Assembly (NCBI RefSeq): GCF_900105125.1
Contig: NZ_LT629750.1
Location: forward strand, 3,472,001 to 3,536,000
Origin: Bradyrhizobium canariense
Lineage (GTDB): Bacteria; Pseudomonadota; Alphaproteobacteria; Rhizobiales; Xanthobacteraceae
Direction: 5' to 3'
Length of the DNA: 64,000 nt
A program made the translations under genes and the position numbers. This document shows, piece after piece, positions 13,870 to 22,724 of this stretch. Each line of letters begins with the position of its first letter. The stretch's first letter is position 1. The notes under the pieces were generated by a model. That model was not told where the DNA came from and made no database searches. It saw only the letters and a program-made list of their open reading frames with translations.

Positions 13870-15120
13870 ATGCGCATGAACTCGGCTATCGCCGCGATGG
13901 CAGTTCTCATTGTCTCGCCTGTTTCCGCACTCGCGTTGGAGTCAAGCATGACAGTGCCATCACCGCTGTCGCCGGACGCCCTTTGGAAAAAGGTCGGCGA
14001 TTTTTGCGGAATGACCGCATGGAATCCGGCGGTTGAGAAATGTGTCCTCAGCGCCGACGGCAAGCAACGCACAATTTTCCTCTTTGGAGGCATTGGTACC
14101 GCCGTCGCGACGCTGGAGAATTGGGATAATCCCAACAGGAGCTTCACGTATAGGAACGTATCGGCGGGATTGCTGCCGATCGCGAACTCTCACGCGACAG
14201 TCAGTGTGATTGAGGATGCGAAGGGTTCGGCCTTGAAGATGACGGCCACCTACGACGCCAAAGGCGTGTCAGACGCCGACGCCAAGAGAGCCGCCGACGG
14301 CGCTATGTACCGGTCTCTTTGTTTTAACAGTCCGCTCTTGTGCTCCCCCGATCAACGACCCGTCGCACCCGCCGAGTTGGTGAAATTTGATAGCGTTCCG
14401 CCGGGCCCGCCCCCCCTCGTCCTGCAAGGTTATCTGAGACGTCCTTCAGGAGCAGGTCCTTTCCCTGCCGTCGTGCTGTGGCACGGATGCGGTGGCTTCC
14501 CCGAGCCGGTCGATCAAGATTGGGGAGTAAAGGTTACCTCATGGGGTTACGTCGCCCTGACGATTGACAGTTTCGGTCCTCGAGGCATCAAGAACACCTG
14601 TGGGGGCGGTCCGCCCGCCGACATCGCTTATGACGCGTACCGGGCTTTGAATTTTCTCGTTCAGCAACAATTCGTCGACCCCAAACGCGTTGTCGCCGTG
14701 GGATTTTCGCAAGGCGGCTGGCTCAGTCTTTTGTCTGTTGAACGTGGCGCGATTGAAGAGGCGTCCGAAAACAAGTTTCGTGCCGCTGCCGCGTTCTATC
14801 CCGTTTGTAGCGCTGTCAAGGGGCCCATGACGGTCCCTACGCTCATTATGACGGGTGAAAGTGATGACTGGACCCCAGCAGAGGCTTGTCGAAAGTTGGT
14901 GAACGGGCAGAATGACTGGGGTATTTCTCGACAGAAGGGTGAAGGCGTCCCGATCCAACTCATCGTTTATCCTGACGCCTATCACTCGTTTGACCTCCCG
15001 ACGCTTCAGACGCCGATCAAATATTTCGGACATCACCTTGAGTTCAACAAGTTGGCCACTGATCAGTCGAGCGACGCGCTGCGTGAATTTCTTCAGGCAA
15101 AGGTTGGCGGACGTCAGTAA
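13870..15120 (+). CDS. periplasmic SRPBCC-dienelactone hydrolase fusion
   Basis: 416 residues. Signal peptide (MRMNSAIAAMAVLIVSPVSALA). Residues about 25-150 form an SRPBCC/START-like ligand-binding domain (SPDALWKKVGDFCGMTAWNP ... GSALKMTATYDAKGV). Residues 170-416 form an alpha/beta hydrolase of the dienelactone hydrolase type, with nucleophile Ser280 in GFSQGG, acid Asp332 or Asp333 in GESDDW, His372 in DAYHSFD, and oxyanion segment WHGCGG. The fusion suggests the START domain delivers a hydrophobic ester to the hydrolase. Single gene; substrate unknown. Confidence 0.85.
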   Translation: MRMNSAIAAMAVLIVSPVSALALESSMTVPSPLSPDALWKKVGDFCGMTAWNPAVEKCVLSADGKQRTIFLFGGIGTAVATLENWDNPNRSFTYRNVSAGLLPIANSHATVSVIEDAKGSALKMTATYDAKGVSDADAKRAADGAMYRSLCFNSPLLCSPDQRPVAPAELVKFDSVPPGPPPLVLQGYLRRPSGAGPFPAVVLWHGCGGFPEPVDQDWGVKVTSWGYVALTIDSFGPRGIKNTCGGGPPADIAYDAYRALNFLVQQQFVDPKRVVAVGFSQGGWLSLLSVERGAIEEASENKFRAAAAFYPVCSAVKGPMTVPTLIMTGESDDWTPAEACRKLVNGQNDWGISRQKGEGVPIQLIVYPDAYHSFDLPTLQTPIKYFGHHLEFNKLATDQSSDALREFLQAKVGGRQ

Positions 15121-15328
15121 GAAATGTCTGCTGTGGGTCATTCGCGTCGGTTTGACCGTCAACCGCTCACTTCCGATCTTCCGATACAAGCAGACATTCC
15201 TGGCGCGCGTCGGCACTTCGCACGGCGATCGGCCTACTGCTTACGGGTCTCAAACGCCTGACCCAGTCGTTCTACTTCGAGGCTCGTGCAAAACAACCGC
15301 GCCGCAATCGCTCGAAACCGCCAAGACC

Positions 15329-16618
15329 TCACCATTCTTTGAATGTCGGCTCGATGCATCCCCCGCAGACCCAAGGAAAGGTCCAATCAGCCGTGCGCTT
15401 GGCGCTGTCGGGGATGTACTTGCTCCAGGCATCGGCGCGGACCGGATTGATTGACTGCCAAATGATGTCAAAGGTCCCAGAAGAATTTATTTTCCCGATC
15501 ATGACTGGCTTGGAAAGATGATGATTGGTGTTCATCACAACCTCAAAGCCGCTCGGCGCCTTGATCCTTTGACCGTACATGGCCTGGCGGACCGCATCAA
15601 CGTCGGTGGTGCCCGCTTGGACAACGGCTTGCGCCCACATCCTGAAGCCAATGAAGGTGGCTTCCATCGGGTCATTTGTGATTTTGTCTCGTTGCCCGTT
15701 GAAGTCCGCCCACATTTTCACGAACGCTTCGTTTTCCGGTGACTTGATCGACTGGAAGTAATTCCAGGCCGCCAGGTGCCCGACGGGGACAATGCCTGCG
15801 CCAAGTAATTCGCGCTCGCCGACGGAGAAAGCCATGACTGGAATTGCGTTGGCGTCTATCTGTTGTTCTGCGAGTTCCCTGTAGAAATGTGTGTTTGCAT
15901 CTCCGTTGATGGTTGATATCACCGCTGTCTTTTTTCCCTGCGAACCGAAGGCCTTGATCCGCTCGATGATCTCTCGCCAGTCGGAATGGCCGAACGGCGT
16001 ATAGATCGTCATGATATCCTCTGACGACACCCCCTCTGCGGCAAGATATGCGCTCAGGATTCGGTTGGTCGTGCGCGGATAGACGTAGTCGGTGCCGAGC
16101 AGAACCCATCTGCGAACTTCGCCTCCGTCCTTGCTCATCAGATATCGAACGGCGGGAATTGCCTGCTGATTCGGCGCGGCTCCGGTGTAAAAAATGTTGC
16201 GCGAACTTTCTTCACCTTCGTATTGCACCGAGTAGAACAGCAGGCCGTTGAGCTGCTCGAAGATCGGCAGAACGGATTTGCGGGACACGGAAGTCCAGCA
16301 GCCGAACACGACCGCGACCTTTTCCTTTGTGAGTAGTTCCCGGGCTTTTTCGGCAAAGACGTCCCAATCGGAGGCCGGATCAACGATGATCGGCTCCAGT
16401 TTCCGTCCGAGCAGCCCACCCTTCTTGTTCTGGTCTGCTATCAGCATCAGAACCGTGTCCTTAAGCACCGACTCGCTGATCGCCATGGTGCCGGACAGAG
16501 AATGCAGAATACCGATTTTGATGGTATCTTCGCCTGCGCGAGCCGCTGGGACGACGAGCACGAGCTGCAAAACGAAAAATCCGAGTACGATGCCTCGCAG
16601 GGCCGAAGCTGATTTCAT
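15329..16618 (-). CDS. UrtA/AmiC-type periplasmic binding protein, coupled to adenylate cyclase
   Basis: 429 residues with a signal peptide (FFVLQLVLVVPAARA). TIKIGILHSLSGTMAISESV, DVFAEKARELLTKEKVAVVF, GCWTSVSRKSVLPIFEQLNG and YEGEESSRNIFYTGAAPNQQ are the hallmarks of the urea/short-chain-amide binding subgroup of type I periplasmic binding proteins. No urt permease or ATPase genes follow. Instead the start overlaps the stop of a Cache-type adenylate cyclase (ATGA, 16615-16618). A sensory role, presenting a ligand to the cyclase, is more likely than transport; this is inference. Confidence 0.87.
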   Translation of the reverse strand: MKSASALRGIVLGFFVLQLVLVVPAARAGEDTIKIGILHSLSGTMAISESVLKDTVLMLIADQNKKGGLLGRKLEPIIVDPASDWDVFAEKARELLTKEKVAVVFGCWTSVSRKSVLPIFEQLNGLLFYSVQYEGEESSRNIFYTGAAPNQQAIPAVRYLMSKDGGEVRRWVLLGTDYVYPRTTNRILSAYLAAEGVSSEDIMTIYTPFGHSDWREIIERIKAFGSQGKKTAVISTINGDANTHFYRELAEQQIDANAIPVMAFSVGERELLGAGIVPVGHLAAWNYFQSIKSPENEAFVKMWADFNGQRDKITNDPMEATFIGFRMWAQAVVQAGTTDVDAVRQAMYGQRIKAPSGFEVVMNTNHHLSKPVMIGKINSSGTFDIIWQSINPVRADAWSKYIPDSAKRTADWTFPWVCGGCIEPTFKEW

Positions 16619-18513
16619 GTCAATGCCCCGACGAGCTCGAAAATGCGGGTTTCCTTTGTCATGCCTTTCGCAATGACCGACTCGAAGGCTTTGAACTGGA
16701 AGTGGTGCTGAACCCGCAAATAGACGCCTTCGCTCACAAGGATAGCGGTCCCAAACTGCTTGTTCAGGCCTTCGAGGCGCGCCGCCAGGTTCACCGTATT
16801 GCCAAGGGCCGTATAGTTCATGCGCTCAGTCGAGCCAAGGTTGCCGATGACGGCCTCCCCGACATGAATGCCAAACCGTGTGAAGAATGGCTTCAGACCC
16901 TCGGCTTCAAACTGGGAGTTGAGTTTTTCGCTCGCCAGCCTGCCCGCAAGAGCTGCCCGGCAGGCGCGCTCGACGTGGTCTGGCTGTGGATTGGGCGCGT
17001 TCCAGAACACCATCACGGCGTCACCGATGAACTTGTCGACCGTTCCGCCCTCGGCGAGGAAAGCCTCTGTTAGCACGGAGAAATAGCGCGACGTTTGGTG
17101 CATGAGAATGTCGGGCTCAGCGGCCTCGGCGATCGTCGTAAAATCCCGGACGTCGGTGAAAACGACGGTAATCTCCTCTCGGACTCCGCCAAGCTCGGTG
17201 GAGATGGAATTATCAATAATCCGCTGGACGATCTCTTTGGGGACAAAGTGCGCGAACGACCATATGGCGCGTTGCGCGAGCTCCATCGCACTACCGAGTT
17301 CGTGAATTTCCTTGATGCGTGATGTGACTGGCAAGAGGTCGGGCGCAGCCAGCTTCTGGAGTTTGACCGCCTGAGCCGTTATCCTTTTCAAGGATTGGGA
17401 CATTCCGCTGCCAAATATCCAAATGACGGGAATAAAAGCAGCGCCAGCGATAATTGCGAGGATCAGCCCGCTGAACTGGAGCCTCCGAACATCTTGGGCA
17501 AAGTCTTGCTGGGCCGCCAGCAACAATATATTGGCGTTGTACTGTTCGCCCAGCGTGAATTTCGCCACCCTGAACAGATAGTCCCGCCCGTGGTCGTCGC
17601 GGATATTGCCGTCGTAATGGTCGCGCCCATTCGACCTTCGCAAGACCGCCGCCACGACGCCGGAGTTGATCTCCCTGATGTTTGGCAGTTGCGGCTGGGA
17701 TGGATGCGTCATCGCATCGACAACGAATTGTGCAAAATCGGGGTGGGCTATCAGCGAGCCGGTCGAGTCGAAAATCAAGACGATGCCGTGCTCTCCAGGC
17801 CGTTGCGCCTGGACGAAATCGCTGAAGGTGTCGAGCTTGAGGTCGGCGGCAATGACGCCGGGCACTTTGCCTCGCAACGGCGCGCTAACCGTGATCACCG
17901 GTGCGCCGATGCTGAACGCAAGATAAGGCGATGAGACCAGCGGTCGGTCGGCTTTCATCGTCTCGCGATACCAGCCCCGCTTGCGCGCGTCGTATCCGTA
18001 TTTCCACAGATCGAGTTGCCCGACTTCGTTGCCCTGCTGATCTTCGAAAATTCGTCGCATCGGCAGTTCGCCACTGGGACCGGGGCGGACCAGATTGATG
18101 GCAATCGTGGCGCCAGGCGTCGCACGCAACCTCCCGCGCTGCTCATCGTTGAGTTCGCCAATGCGCCGCACCTGCAACCAGGCGCCATTTTCGAAACCGG
18201 CATAGATACCGTCCATTTGGGGCAGTTCCTGCAGCACGGCTTTGAATAGCGGGATCGCGCGGCCGGTCTCGGTTCTCTCATTTGAATCGGCGACACTCGA
18301 ACTGGTCGCCAGCACATTCACCAGCGAAGCTATCGCGGTTATCTCCGCCTGAAGGCGTCCGAAGGCCTTCGTACTGGTCGCGTCCATATAGGCGGACGCG
18401 GCCTCCTGCGTGGCCCGGCGGAGAGCCTGGACCTGAATTGCGATCAGCAGTCCGGCCAGCGCGACGATAAACGCCATCACCGCGAGGGTGATTGAGGTTC
18501 GAAATGTGAACAT
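16615..18513 (-). CDS. membrane adenylate/guanylate cyclase with Cache and HAMP domains
   Basis: 632 residues. A TM helix at about 8-27, a long periplasmic dCache-like region (about 35-335, with WYRETMKADRPLVSSPYLAF), a second TM at about 347-367 (GLILAIIAGAAFIPVIWIFG), a HAMP-like linker, and a class III cyclase domain at about 435-620. Metal-binding aspartates sit in VVFTDVRDFTT and in DKFIGDAVMVFWNAP; the NLGSTERMNYTALGNTVNLAARLE block is complete, so activity is expected. Translationally coupled to the urea-type binding protein downstream. Probably makes cAMP in response to an external small molecule. Confidence 0.9.
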   Translation of the reverse strand: MFTFRTSITLAVMAFIVALAGLLIAIQVQALRRATQEAASAYMDATSTKAFGRLQAEITAIASLVNVLATSSSVADSNERTETGRAIPLFKAVLQELPQMDGIYAGFENGAWLQVRRIGELNDEQRGRLRATPGATIAINLVRPGPSGELPMRRIFEDQQGNEVGQLDLWKYGYDARKRGWYRETMKADRPLVSSPYLAFSIGAPVITVSAPLRGKVPGVIAADLKLDTFSDFVQAQRPGEHGIVLIFDSTGSLIAHPDFAQFVVDAMTHPSQPQLPNIREINSGVVAAVLRRSNGRDHYDGNIRDDHGRDYLFRVAKFTLGEQYNANILLLAAQQDFAQDVRRLQFSGLILAIIAGAAFIPVIWIFGSGMSQSLKRITAQAVKLQKLAAPDLLPVTSRIKEIHELGSAMELAQRAIWSFAHFVPKEIVQRIIDNSISTELGGVREEITVVFTDVRDFTTIAEAAEPDILMHQTSRYFSVLTEAFLAEGGTVDKFIGDAVMVFWNAPNPQPDHVERACRAALAGRLASEKLNSQFEAEGLKPFFTRFGIHVGEAVIGNLGSTERMNYTALGNTVNLAARLEGLNKQFGTAILVSEGVYLRVQHHFQFKAFESVIAKGMTKETRIFELVGALT

Positions 18514-18596
18514 CCCCCCGTGCCTCCCTCAATCGTAAAGGATGCAGCCGGTAAGTCTCATCGCCGCTCAACTACGAGCGGCGTTCGAACAGAACT

Positions 18597-19829
18597 TTAG
18601 TGTCCGCTCAGCACCAGCGTCTTGATCGGAAGCAGCAGGGCCTGGATCCGCAACAGCATCGCGTGCACAAGCCCGGTCGCATCGACGACATGCAACCCGA
18701 AGCTCTTGAACGAGCCGAGCTTCCCTGACGAGATCAATTCGTGATTACTGGTGTAGGCGTTGGCGATACAGCTGCTGCCGGGCGTCACGCCCTCCAGCCC
18801 GCCCTTGTAGATCGGCTCCATGAAAACGAGAATGGTGCCCGGCTGCGCGACCTGCTGCGCCTCGATCAGTTGTTCGCCGCCCCTGAACTGGCCGGCCGCG
18901 ATGTAGTCCTGCACATTGGTAACCACCATCGGAATGATCGTCCACGGCTTGGAAATGCAGGTGGCCTCGGCCACCATTCCGACCTTCACGACCTGAGCCT
19001 CGATCTGCCCAAACCCTGCCATGAGAGCACGCCGTCCCGCGCCCTCCGGAATCAGGACGCCGGCCGTCCGCATATTTTGAGTGACGATGTCGCCCGGCTT
19101 CAGTCCGAACTGCTCGACCCGCCCGTCGACGCCGGCACGAATAAAGGTCTTGTCCAAATCGACCTGCGCTTCGGCCAATGCCGCCTCTGCACTTGCCTTC
19201 TCCGCCGGCAGCAGAGCGCTCAGTCGCGTCACCGCCGATTGTTTGGAAGCGGTCGCGGCGTCGAGGGAGCCCTGGCGGCTCGCTACGGCCACACCGAGCT
19301 TTTCGATGTCGCGCTGCGGCACGATTCCAGGGTTGCGCTTCTGCAGTTCGCTTTTGGTGTCGAACTCGTCCTGCGCCTGCTGCAGCGAGCCTTTTGCCTC
19401 CTGAAACTGGCCTTCCGCCTTCATAATATCGGCCTGCGCCGCCAGCATGGCGGCATCGACTTCGGCGATCTTGCGTTTGGCCGTCAGTAGTGCCGCTTCC
19501 TGCTTGGCGCTATCGAGTCTGAAAAGCACGTCACCTTGCTTGACGGACGCGCTGACATCGACGTGAACCTCCGCGACCCGGCCGTTTACTTCGGTCATGA
19601 TCGGGACGGTCCGATAGAACAACGTCGCCGACGAGGTCGACGGATGATAATAGAAGATCATCGTGATCAGCGAGACCGTCAGCATCAGGCAGGCGACGAT
19701 GCCAAATCGCAGTTCGAACCAGACCGAATAGAGCGTGATTTCGTGCCCGATGCGCTTTCCCTGCCGATATCGGCGATAGAGGTAGTCGGGAAATATCGTC
19801 AGGAGAGAGCAGAGAAGCAGCTCAAGCAT
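18597..19829 (-). CDS. HlyD-family membrane fusion protein
   Basis: 410 residues from the ATG at 19829, which overlaps the stop of the upstream gene by 8 bases. An N-terminal cytoplasmic/TM part (LRFGIVACLMLTVSLITMIF) is followed by a lipoyl half (VNGRVAEVHVDVSASVKQGD), an alpha-hairpin coiled coil (about 110-230) and the second lipoyl half (TFIRAGVDGRVEQFGLKPGD). This is the EmrA/YibH type with inner-membrane anchor. No ABC or MFS pump or outer-membrane factor is adjacent; the partner is the small membrane protein upstream. Export substrate unknown. Confidence 0.85.
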   Translation of the reverse strand: MLELLLCSLLTIFPDYLYRRYRQGKRIGHEITLYSVWFELRFGIVACLMLTVSLITMIFYYHPSTSSATLFYRTVPIMTEVNGRVAEVHVDVSASVKQGDVLFRLDSAKQEAALLTAKRKIAEVDAAMLAAQADIMKAEGQFQEAKGSLQQAQDEFDTKSELQKRNPGIVPQRDIEKLGVAVASRQGSLDAATASKQSAVTRLSALLPAEKASAEAALAEAQVDLDKTFIRAGVDGRVEQFGLKPGDIVTQNMRTAGVLIPEGAGRRALMAGFGQIEAQVVKVGMVAEATCISKPWTIIPMVVTNVQDYIAAGQFRGGEQLIEAQQVAQPGTILVFMEPIYKGGLEGVTPGSSCIANAYTSNHELISSGKLGSFKSFGLHVVDATGLVHAMLLRIQALLLPIKTLVLSGH

Positions 19830-20283
19830 GGCTTGGCACCTCGCTCTTGGCAGCGTCGGCTTTCGTCGCACCCGGCGCTTCCGCTGCACCCACATGAGAG
19901 GTGCTTTCGCCGGCTATCTCGGCCGGTTCGTCGCCAGGTGGAACGTCGGCGATTTTCTCGACCGATCCCGCGATCCGGCGCAGCGGCGTGCCGAAATCGG
20001 GCAAGTCAATCATGGCAAGCAACAGCCCGATCACCCAAAACAGGTGGTTGTGCGTAAAGAGCGCCAGCAAGCCCAGCACCGCCACGATTTCGAACTGCAG
20101 CTTTTGCGACCTGTGCGCCATCTGCTCCGGCAAGGAATGCAACCGCAGATAAAGATTGCCGACTGCCAAAATGGCAACGATCAGAACGATGCCCATCACC
20201 ACCATCAGGATGTCGGTATCGCCCGGAGCGGTGATAAAGCCCGGCAGGTCATGGGGGGCGCTGGGATGAAGTGCCTCGCTCAC
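19822..20283 (-). CDS. small membrane partner of the HlyD protein
   Basis: 153 residues from the GTG at 20283 (CGGAGAG four bases upstream). Two TM helices, about 27-47 (ILMVVMGIVLIVAILAVGNL) and about 65-90 (VAVLGLLALFTHNHLFWVIG), then a cytoplasmic tail rich in Ala, Glu and Pro (EPAEIAGESTSHVGAAEAPG). Its stop overlaps the HlyD start, so the two are co-translated. It resembles the small DUF-type inner-membrane partners of YibH-like fusion proteins. No catalytic motif. Confidence 0.75.
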   Translation of the reverse strand: MSEALHPSAPHDLPGFITAPGDTDILMVVMGIVLIVAILAVGNLYLRLHSLPEQMAHRSQKLQFEIVAVLGLLALFTHNHLFWVIGLLLAMIDLPDFGTPLRRIAGSVEKIADVPPGDEPAEIAGESTSHVGAAEAPGATKADAAKSEVPSHA

Positions 20284-20676
20284 GCAACTCTCCGTCGGTG
20301 GCCTCCGGATGCTTGTGAACCTACCAGCATTCAAGATAGCGTATCGAGGAAATTGCATATTGCGCTGCGCCAATCGGTCGCCTGCCGATCAATAGCCGAT
20401 ATCGCCGCGGCCATATCTCGGATCAGCTTACGTACCCGGACAACCGGCGTTTCCGAAATTCGCCCCTAACCAGACATGCCGCGGACATGCCAAAATCGCC
20501 GTGAATGACCCAAAGGCGGCATTCGTCCGCTTCGCGGTGCGAGGCTGATTTTCTGCTATGTACAGCATAAGCTTTTGAGTAGAGTTGCTAACTTGGAGTG
20601 TTTTTTCTTAGAGTTTTTTTTGCCGTTGATTTTCGATTTCGCGCGATAATGTTGGTGAAGCGAACCGGTGGCAGCA
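20284..20676. other. intergenic region with a dispersed repeat
   Basis: Divergent promoter space for the membrane protein gene (start 20283) and the substrate-binding protein gene (start 20677). Apart from the repeat at 20465-20516 it contains T-rich blocks (for example 20597-20627) but no convincing gene. Confidence 0.45.
20465..20516 (-). repeat. dispersed repeat, GGGTCATTCGCG / CATGTCCGCGGCATGTC family
   Basis: On the minus strand TTTGGGTCATTCACGGCG, then GGCATGTCCGCGGCATGTC, then TGGTTAGG. Close copies lie at 45135-45182 and 46885-46928, and a fragment at 15132-15150. The core contains the near-palindrome ATGTCCGCGGCAT. Confidence 0.75.
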
Positions 20677-21663
20677 ATGAGAAGGCGCGAATTTCTCGTA
20701 AGCTGTGCGGCTTCCGCCGCAACGTGGCCAATCAGGGCGCGGGCTCAGCAAGCAAAGAAAATTCCTGTGATGGGCGTCCTCTGGCATGCAGAAAATGCCG
20801 AGGGAGAAATCGGGCGTCTTGAAGCTCTGCGCCGCGGACTGGAGGATTTCGGCCGGATTGAAGGCAAGAATATCAAAATCATCGATACATTTGCAGCCGA
20901 GCAGTATGAGAGGTTCGATACCAACGCGGCGGCTCTTGTCTCGCTCCCGGTAGATCTTTTGTTCGCGCATACGCAGCCCGCCGCGATGGCGGCGCACCGC
21001 GCGACAGATAAAATTCCAATCGTCTTCACCTGGGTTCCCGACCCCGTGCAGGCCGGTCTCGTGGCAAGCCTCAATCGGCCGGGCGGCAATATCACCGGCT
21101 TTTCGAACGTTGCCGTCGATCTCAGCGGAAAAAAATTGCAGATGATGAAGGAGGTTACCGCGAGCTCCCATTTGGGCTTTCTCGCCAACGGCAATGATGC
21201 CAACGTCGCCAGTCGTTCCGCTCAGGCGCTTAAGTCCGCGGCCGCCTCGCTAGAAATCGAATTGCAGGTCATCCAGGTCCGTGGAGCAGATGAAATCGAT
21301 CGTGCGTTTGACGAATTTGCCCGGCAAAACCTCGGCGGAGTGATTACCCAGCCTGACGCATTGTTTTTCAACGAGCGAAAACATATCGCGAGGCTGGCCA
21401 TTGAGCGGCGAATGGCAACGCTTGGCCACGTCGAGGAATTGGCCGATGACGGTTTCCTGATGACCTTTGGACCGAACGGCGTGCTGATGATCCGGCATGC
21501 GGCCACCTATGTGGATAAAATTTTGAACGGGACAGCGCCGGCTGAACTCCCGGTGGAGTTACCGACCAAGATTGATCTTGTTATCAACAACAAGACAGCC
21601 AATGCACTTGGCCTCACGGTCCCGCCGACTCTGCTGATCGCCGCCGATCGGGTTATCGGCTGA
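20677..21663 (+). CDS. ABC transporter substrate-binding protein (ABC_sub_bind type), Tat-exported
   Basis: 328 residues from the ATG at 20677; a GTG at 20668 is the alternative start. RRREFLVSCAASAATWPIRARA is a Tat signal. The body is the TrpX-like ABC_sub_bind family: KIPVMGVLWHAE, LEALRRGLEDFGRIEGKNI, IPIVFTWVPDPVQAGLVASL, and the C-terminal tag ELPTKIDLVINNKTANALGL. Such orphan copies are, to my knowledge, hugely expanded in Bradyrhizobium and usually lack permease genes nearby, as here. A truncated relative lies at 22383-22529. Ligand unknown. Confidence 0.88.
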   Translation: MRRREFLVSCAASAATWPIRARAQQAKKIPVMGVLWHAENAEGEIGRLEALRRGLEDFGRIEGKNIKIIDTFAAEQYERFDTNAAALVSLPVDLLFAHTQPAAMAAHRATDKIPIVFTWVPDPVQAGLVASLNRPGGNITGFSNVAVDLSGKKLQMMKEVTASSHLGFLANGNDANVASRSAQALKSAAASLEIELQVIQVRGADEIDRAFDEFARQNLGGVITQPDALFFNERKHIARLAIERRMATLGHVEELADDGFLMTFGPNGVLMIRHAATYVDKILNGTAPAELPVELPTKIDLVINNKTANALGLTVPPTLLIAADRVIG

Positions 21664-21815
21664 ATCTTTGCTTCTGTTCATGGCACTCGAGGCTAAACCA
21701 ATAAACTTCTAGGCAATGCCCTAAGGGGAACTTTACGAACGCCCTTCAATCTGACGACAAACCTTTTGACGATCGTGCGGCCGACCCAGTGTTAGTCCAA
21801 CGACGGATGGTCATT

Positions 21816-22085
21816 ATGATTATTGATAAGCCGAGGGCCAAGGTACAGCGTGAACCGCGGCGGCAACTTCACAAACAGCCGGCCTGGATTACGATAGATG
21901 ACGGCGTGACGAAGCACGAATGCTTCGTATTGGACGTCGCGCCGGGCGGCGCCAGAATCGTGATAGATACGATTGATGTCAGTGACGAGTTCGATCTGGT
22001 GCTGGTGCCGGCTCATTCGAAGCGCCAGCGATGCGAGGTCGTTTGGCGTCGCGGCAACACGTACGGCATAAAATTTCTAGCCTGA
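21816..22085 (+). CDS. single-domain PilZ-like protein
   Basis: 89 residues from the ATG at 21816 (GGA upstream), with earlier starts possible. EPRRQLHKQPAWI replaces the c-di-GMP-binding RxxxR region and DVAPGGARI stands where PilZ has (D/N)xSxxG, so serine is replaced by alanine. The C-terminal RCEVVWRRGNTYGIKFL is the typical PilZ last strand. Short solo PilZ proteins like this are abundant in Bradyrhizobium, to my knowledge, and many have lost nucleotide-binding residues. Function unknown; c-di-GMP binding doubtful. Confidence 0.78.
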   Translation: MIIDKPRAKVQREPRRQLHKQPAWITIDDGVTKHECFVLDVAPGGARIVIDTIDVSDEFDLVLVPAHSKRQRCEVVWRRGNTYGIKFLA

Positions 22086-22245
22086 TATCGCCATACGCCT
22101 GACTTTTCTCGTTGGATCGTTTCTGAAGGTTTGACGCTCGCAGGTGAATTGTCCGCCTACCGCCAACGAGCGGACCTTTTCAGCCCGCCCAAGTCAGAAA
22201 AGTGTCAATAGAAGAACTGAGCAAGCCTATAGCTGGTCTGGTTCT

Positions 22246-22386
22246 TCAGCGCGGGACCGGTGCCGGTCGCCACGAAAGATCGTCGGACCAAAGATAGATT
22301 GCAATGGCCGCCAGGCACAGAGCTACGCCGATCCAGAAGATCGGCGAATGATGGATCGGTCGTCGGTCACTCGAAGCAGGCTTCAT
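22246..22386 (-). CDS. 46-residue single-pass membrane protein
   Basis: MKPASSDRRPIHHSP, then the helix IFWIGVALCLAAIAIYLWSD, then DLSWRPAPVPR. The ATG at 22386 overlaps the TGA of the substrate-binding protein remnant (ATGA), as in a coupled pair. The pattern (HHSPxFWxGxxLxLAAIAIYxxSDDLSWRP) fits a small family often seen in Bradyrhizobium. Probably an inner-membrane microprotein; function unknown. Confidence 0.65.
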   Translation of the reverse strand: MKPASSDRRPIHHSPIFWIGVALCLAAIAIYLWSDDLSWRPAPVPR

Positions 22387-22529
22387 TCAATCACCTCGTC
22401 GGCGCGGGCGAGCAGCGTCCGCGGAATCGTAAGGCCCAATGCCTTGGCAGTCTTGAGATTGACAACAGCAGAAAATTTGTCCGCCGGATAGACCGGCAAC
22501 TCCCCGGTCTTCTTTCCCTTGGGGATCAT
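22383..22529 (-). pseudogene. C-terminal remnant of an ABC_sub_bind substrate-binding protein
   Basis: 48 codons: KTGELPVYPADKFSAVVNLK, then TAKALGLTIPRTLLARADEV. This is the conserved tail of the family represented in full at 20677-21663 (GLTVPPTLLIAADRVIG). The first 280 residues are missing. An ATG happens to be in frame at 22529, but no ribosome site or signal peptide is present. It is followed by the small membrane protein gene through an ATGA overlap. Confidence 0.8.
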
Positions 22530-22583
22530 GTCTGCATCGTCCGTGGCGCGACGGTGGCAAATTCGTCGTGGGCGCCTGGTGGC

Positions 22584-22724
22584 TCACGCAGGCTGCAAAT
22601 AGCCGCGAAACGCTAAGCGATCATCGTCTTCATGCAACCCAAGACCAAGTGAGCAAGACCAAGTGACCAAAGTGAGCAAGACCAACGCCGACGCGAGATA
22701 GCCCGCAGCTTCGATCCAATTCAT
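22584..22724 (-). CDS. short membrane peptide, probably a truncated gene
   Basis: 46 residues from the ATG at 22724 with GAGAGA upstream. MNWIEAAGYLASALVLLTLV begins like the small SMR/YgjV-like membrane proteins (xWIExxGYLASALVLxT), but after one helix the frame runs into a stretch containing a direct repeat (gagcaagaccaagtga, 22650-22690) and soon stops. Most likely a 5' fragment of a once longer membrane protein gene. Confidence 0.4.
   Translation of the reverse strand: MNWIEAAGYLASALVLLTLVTWSCSLGLGLHEDDDRLAFRGYLQPA

Noticed and set aside
22144..22491. 115-codon plus-strand frame containing HSITSSARASSVRGIVRPNA
   Set aside because: It is the antisense of the substrate-binding protein remnant; similar frames are regularly mis-annotated in Bradyrhizobium.
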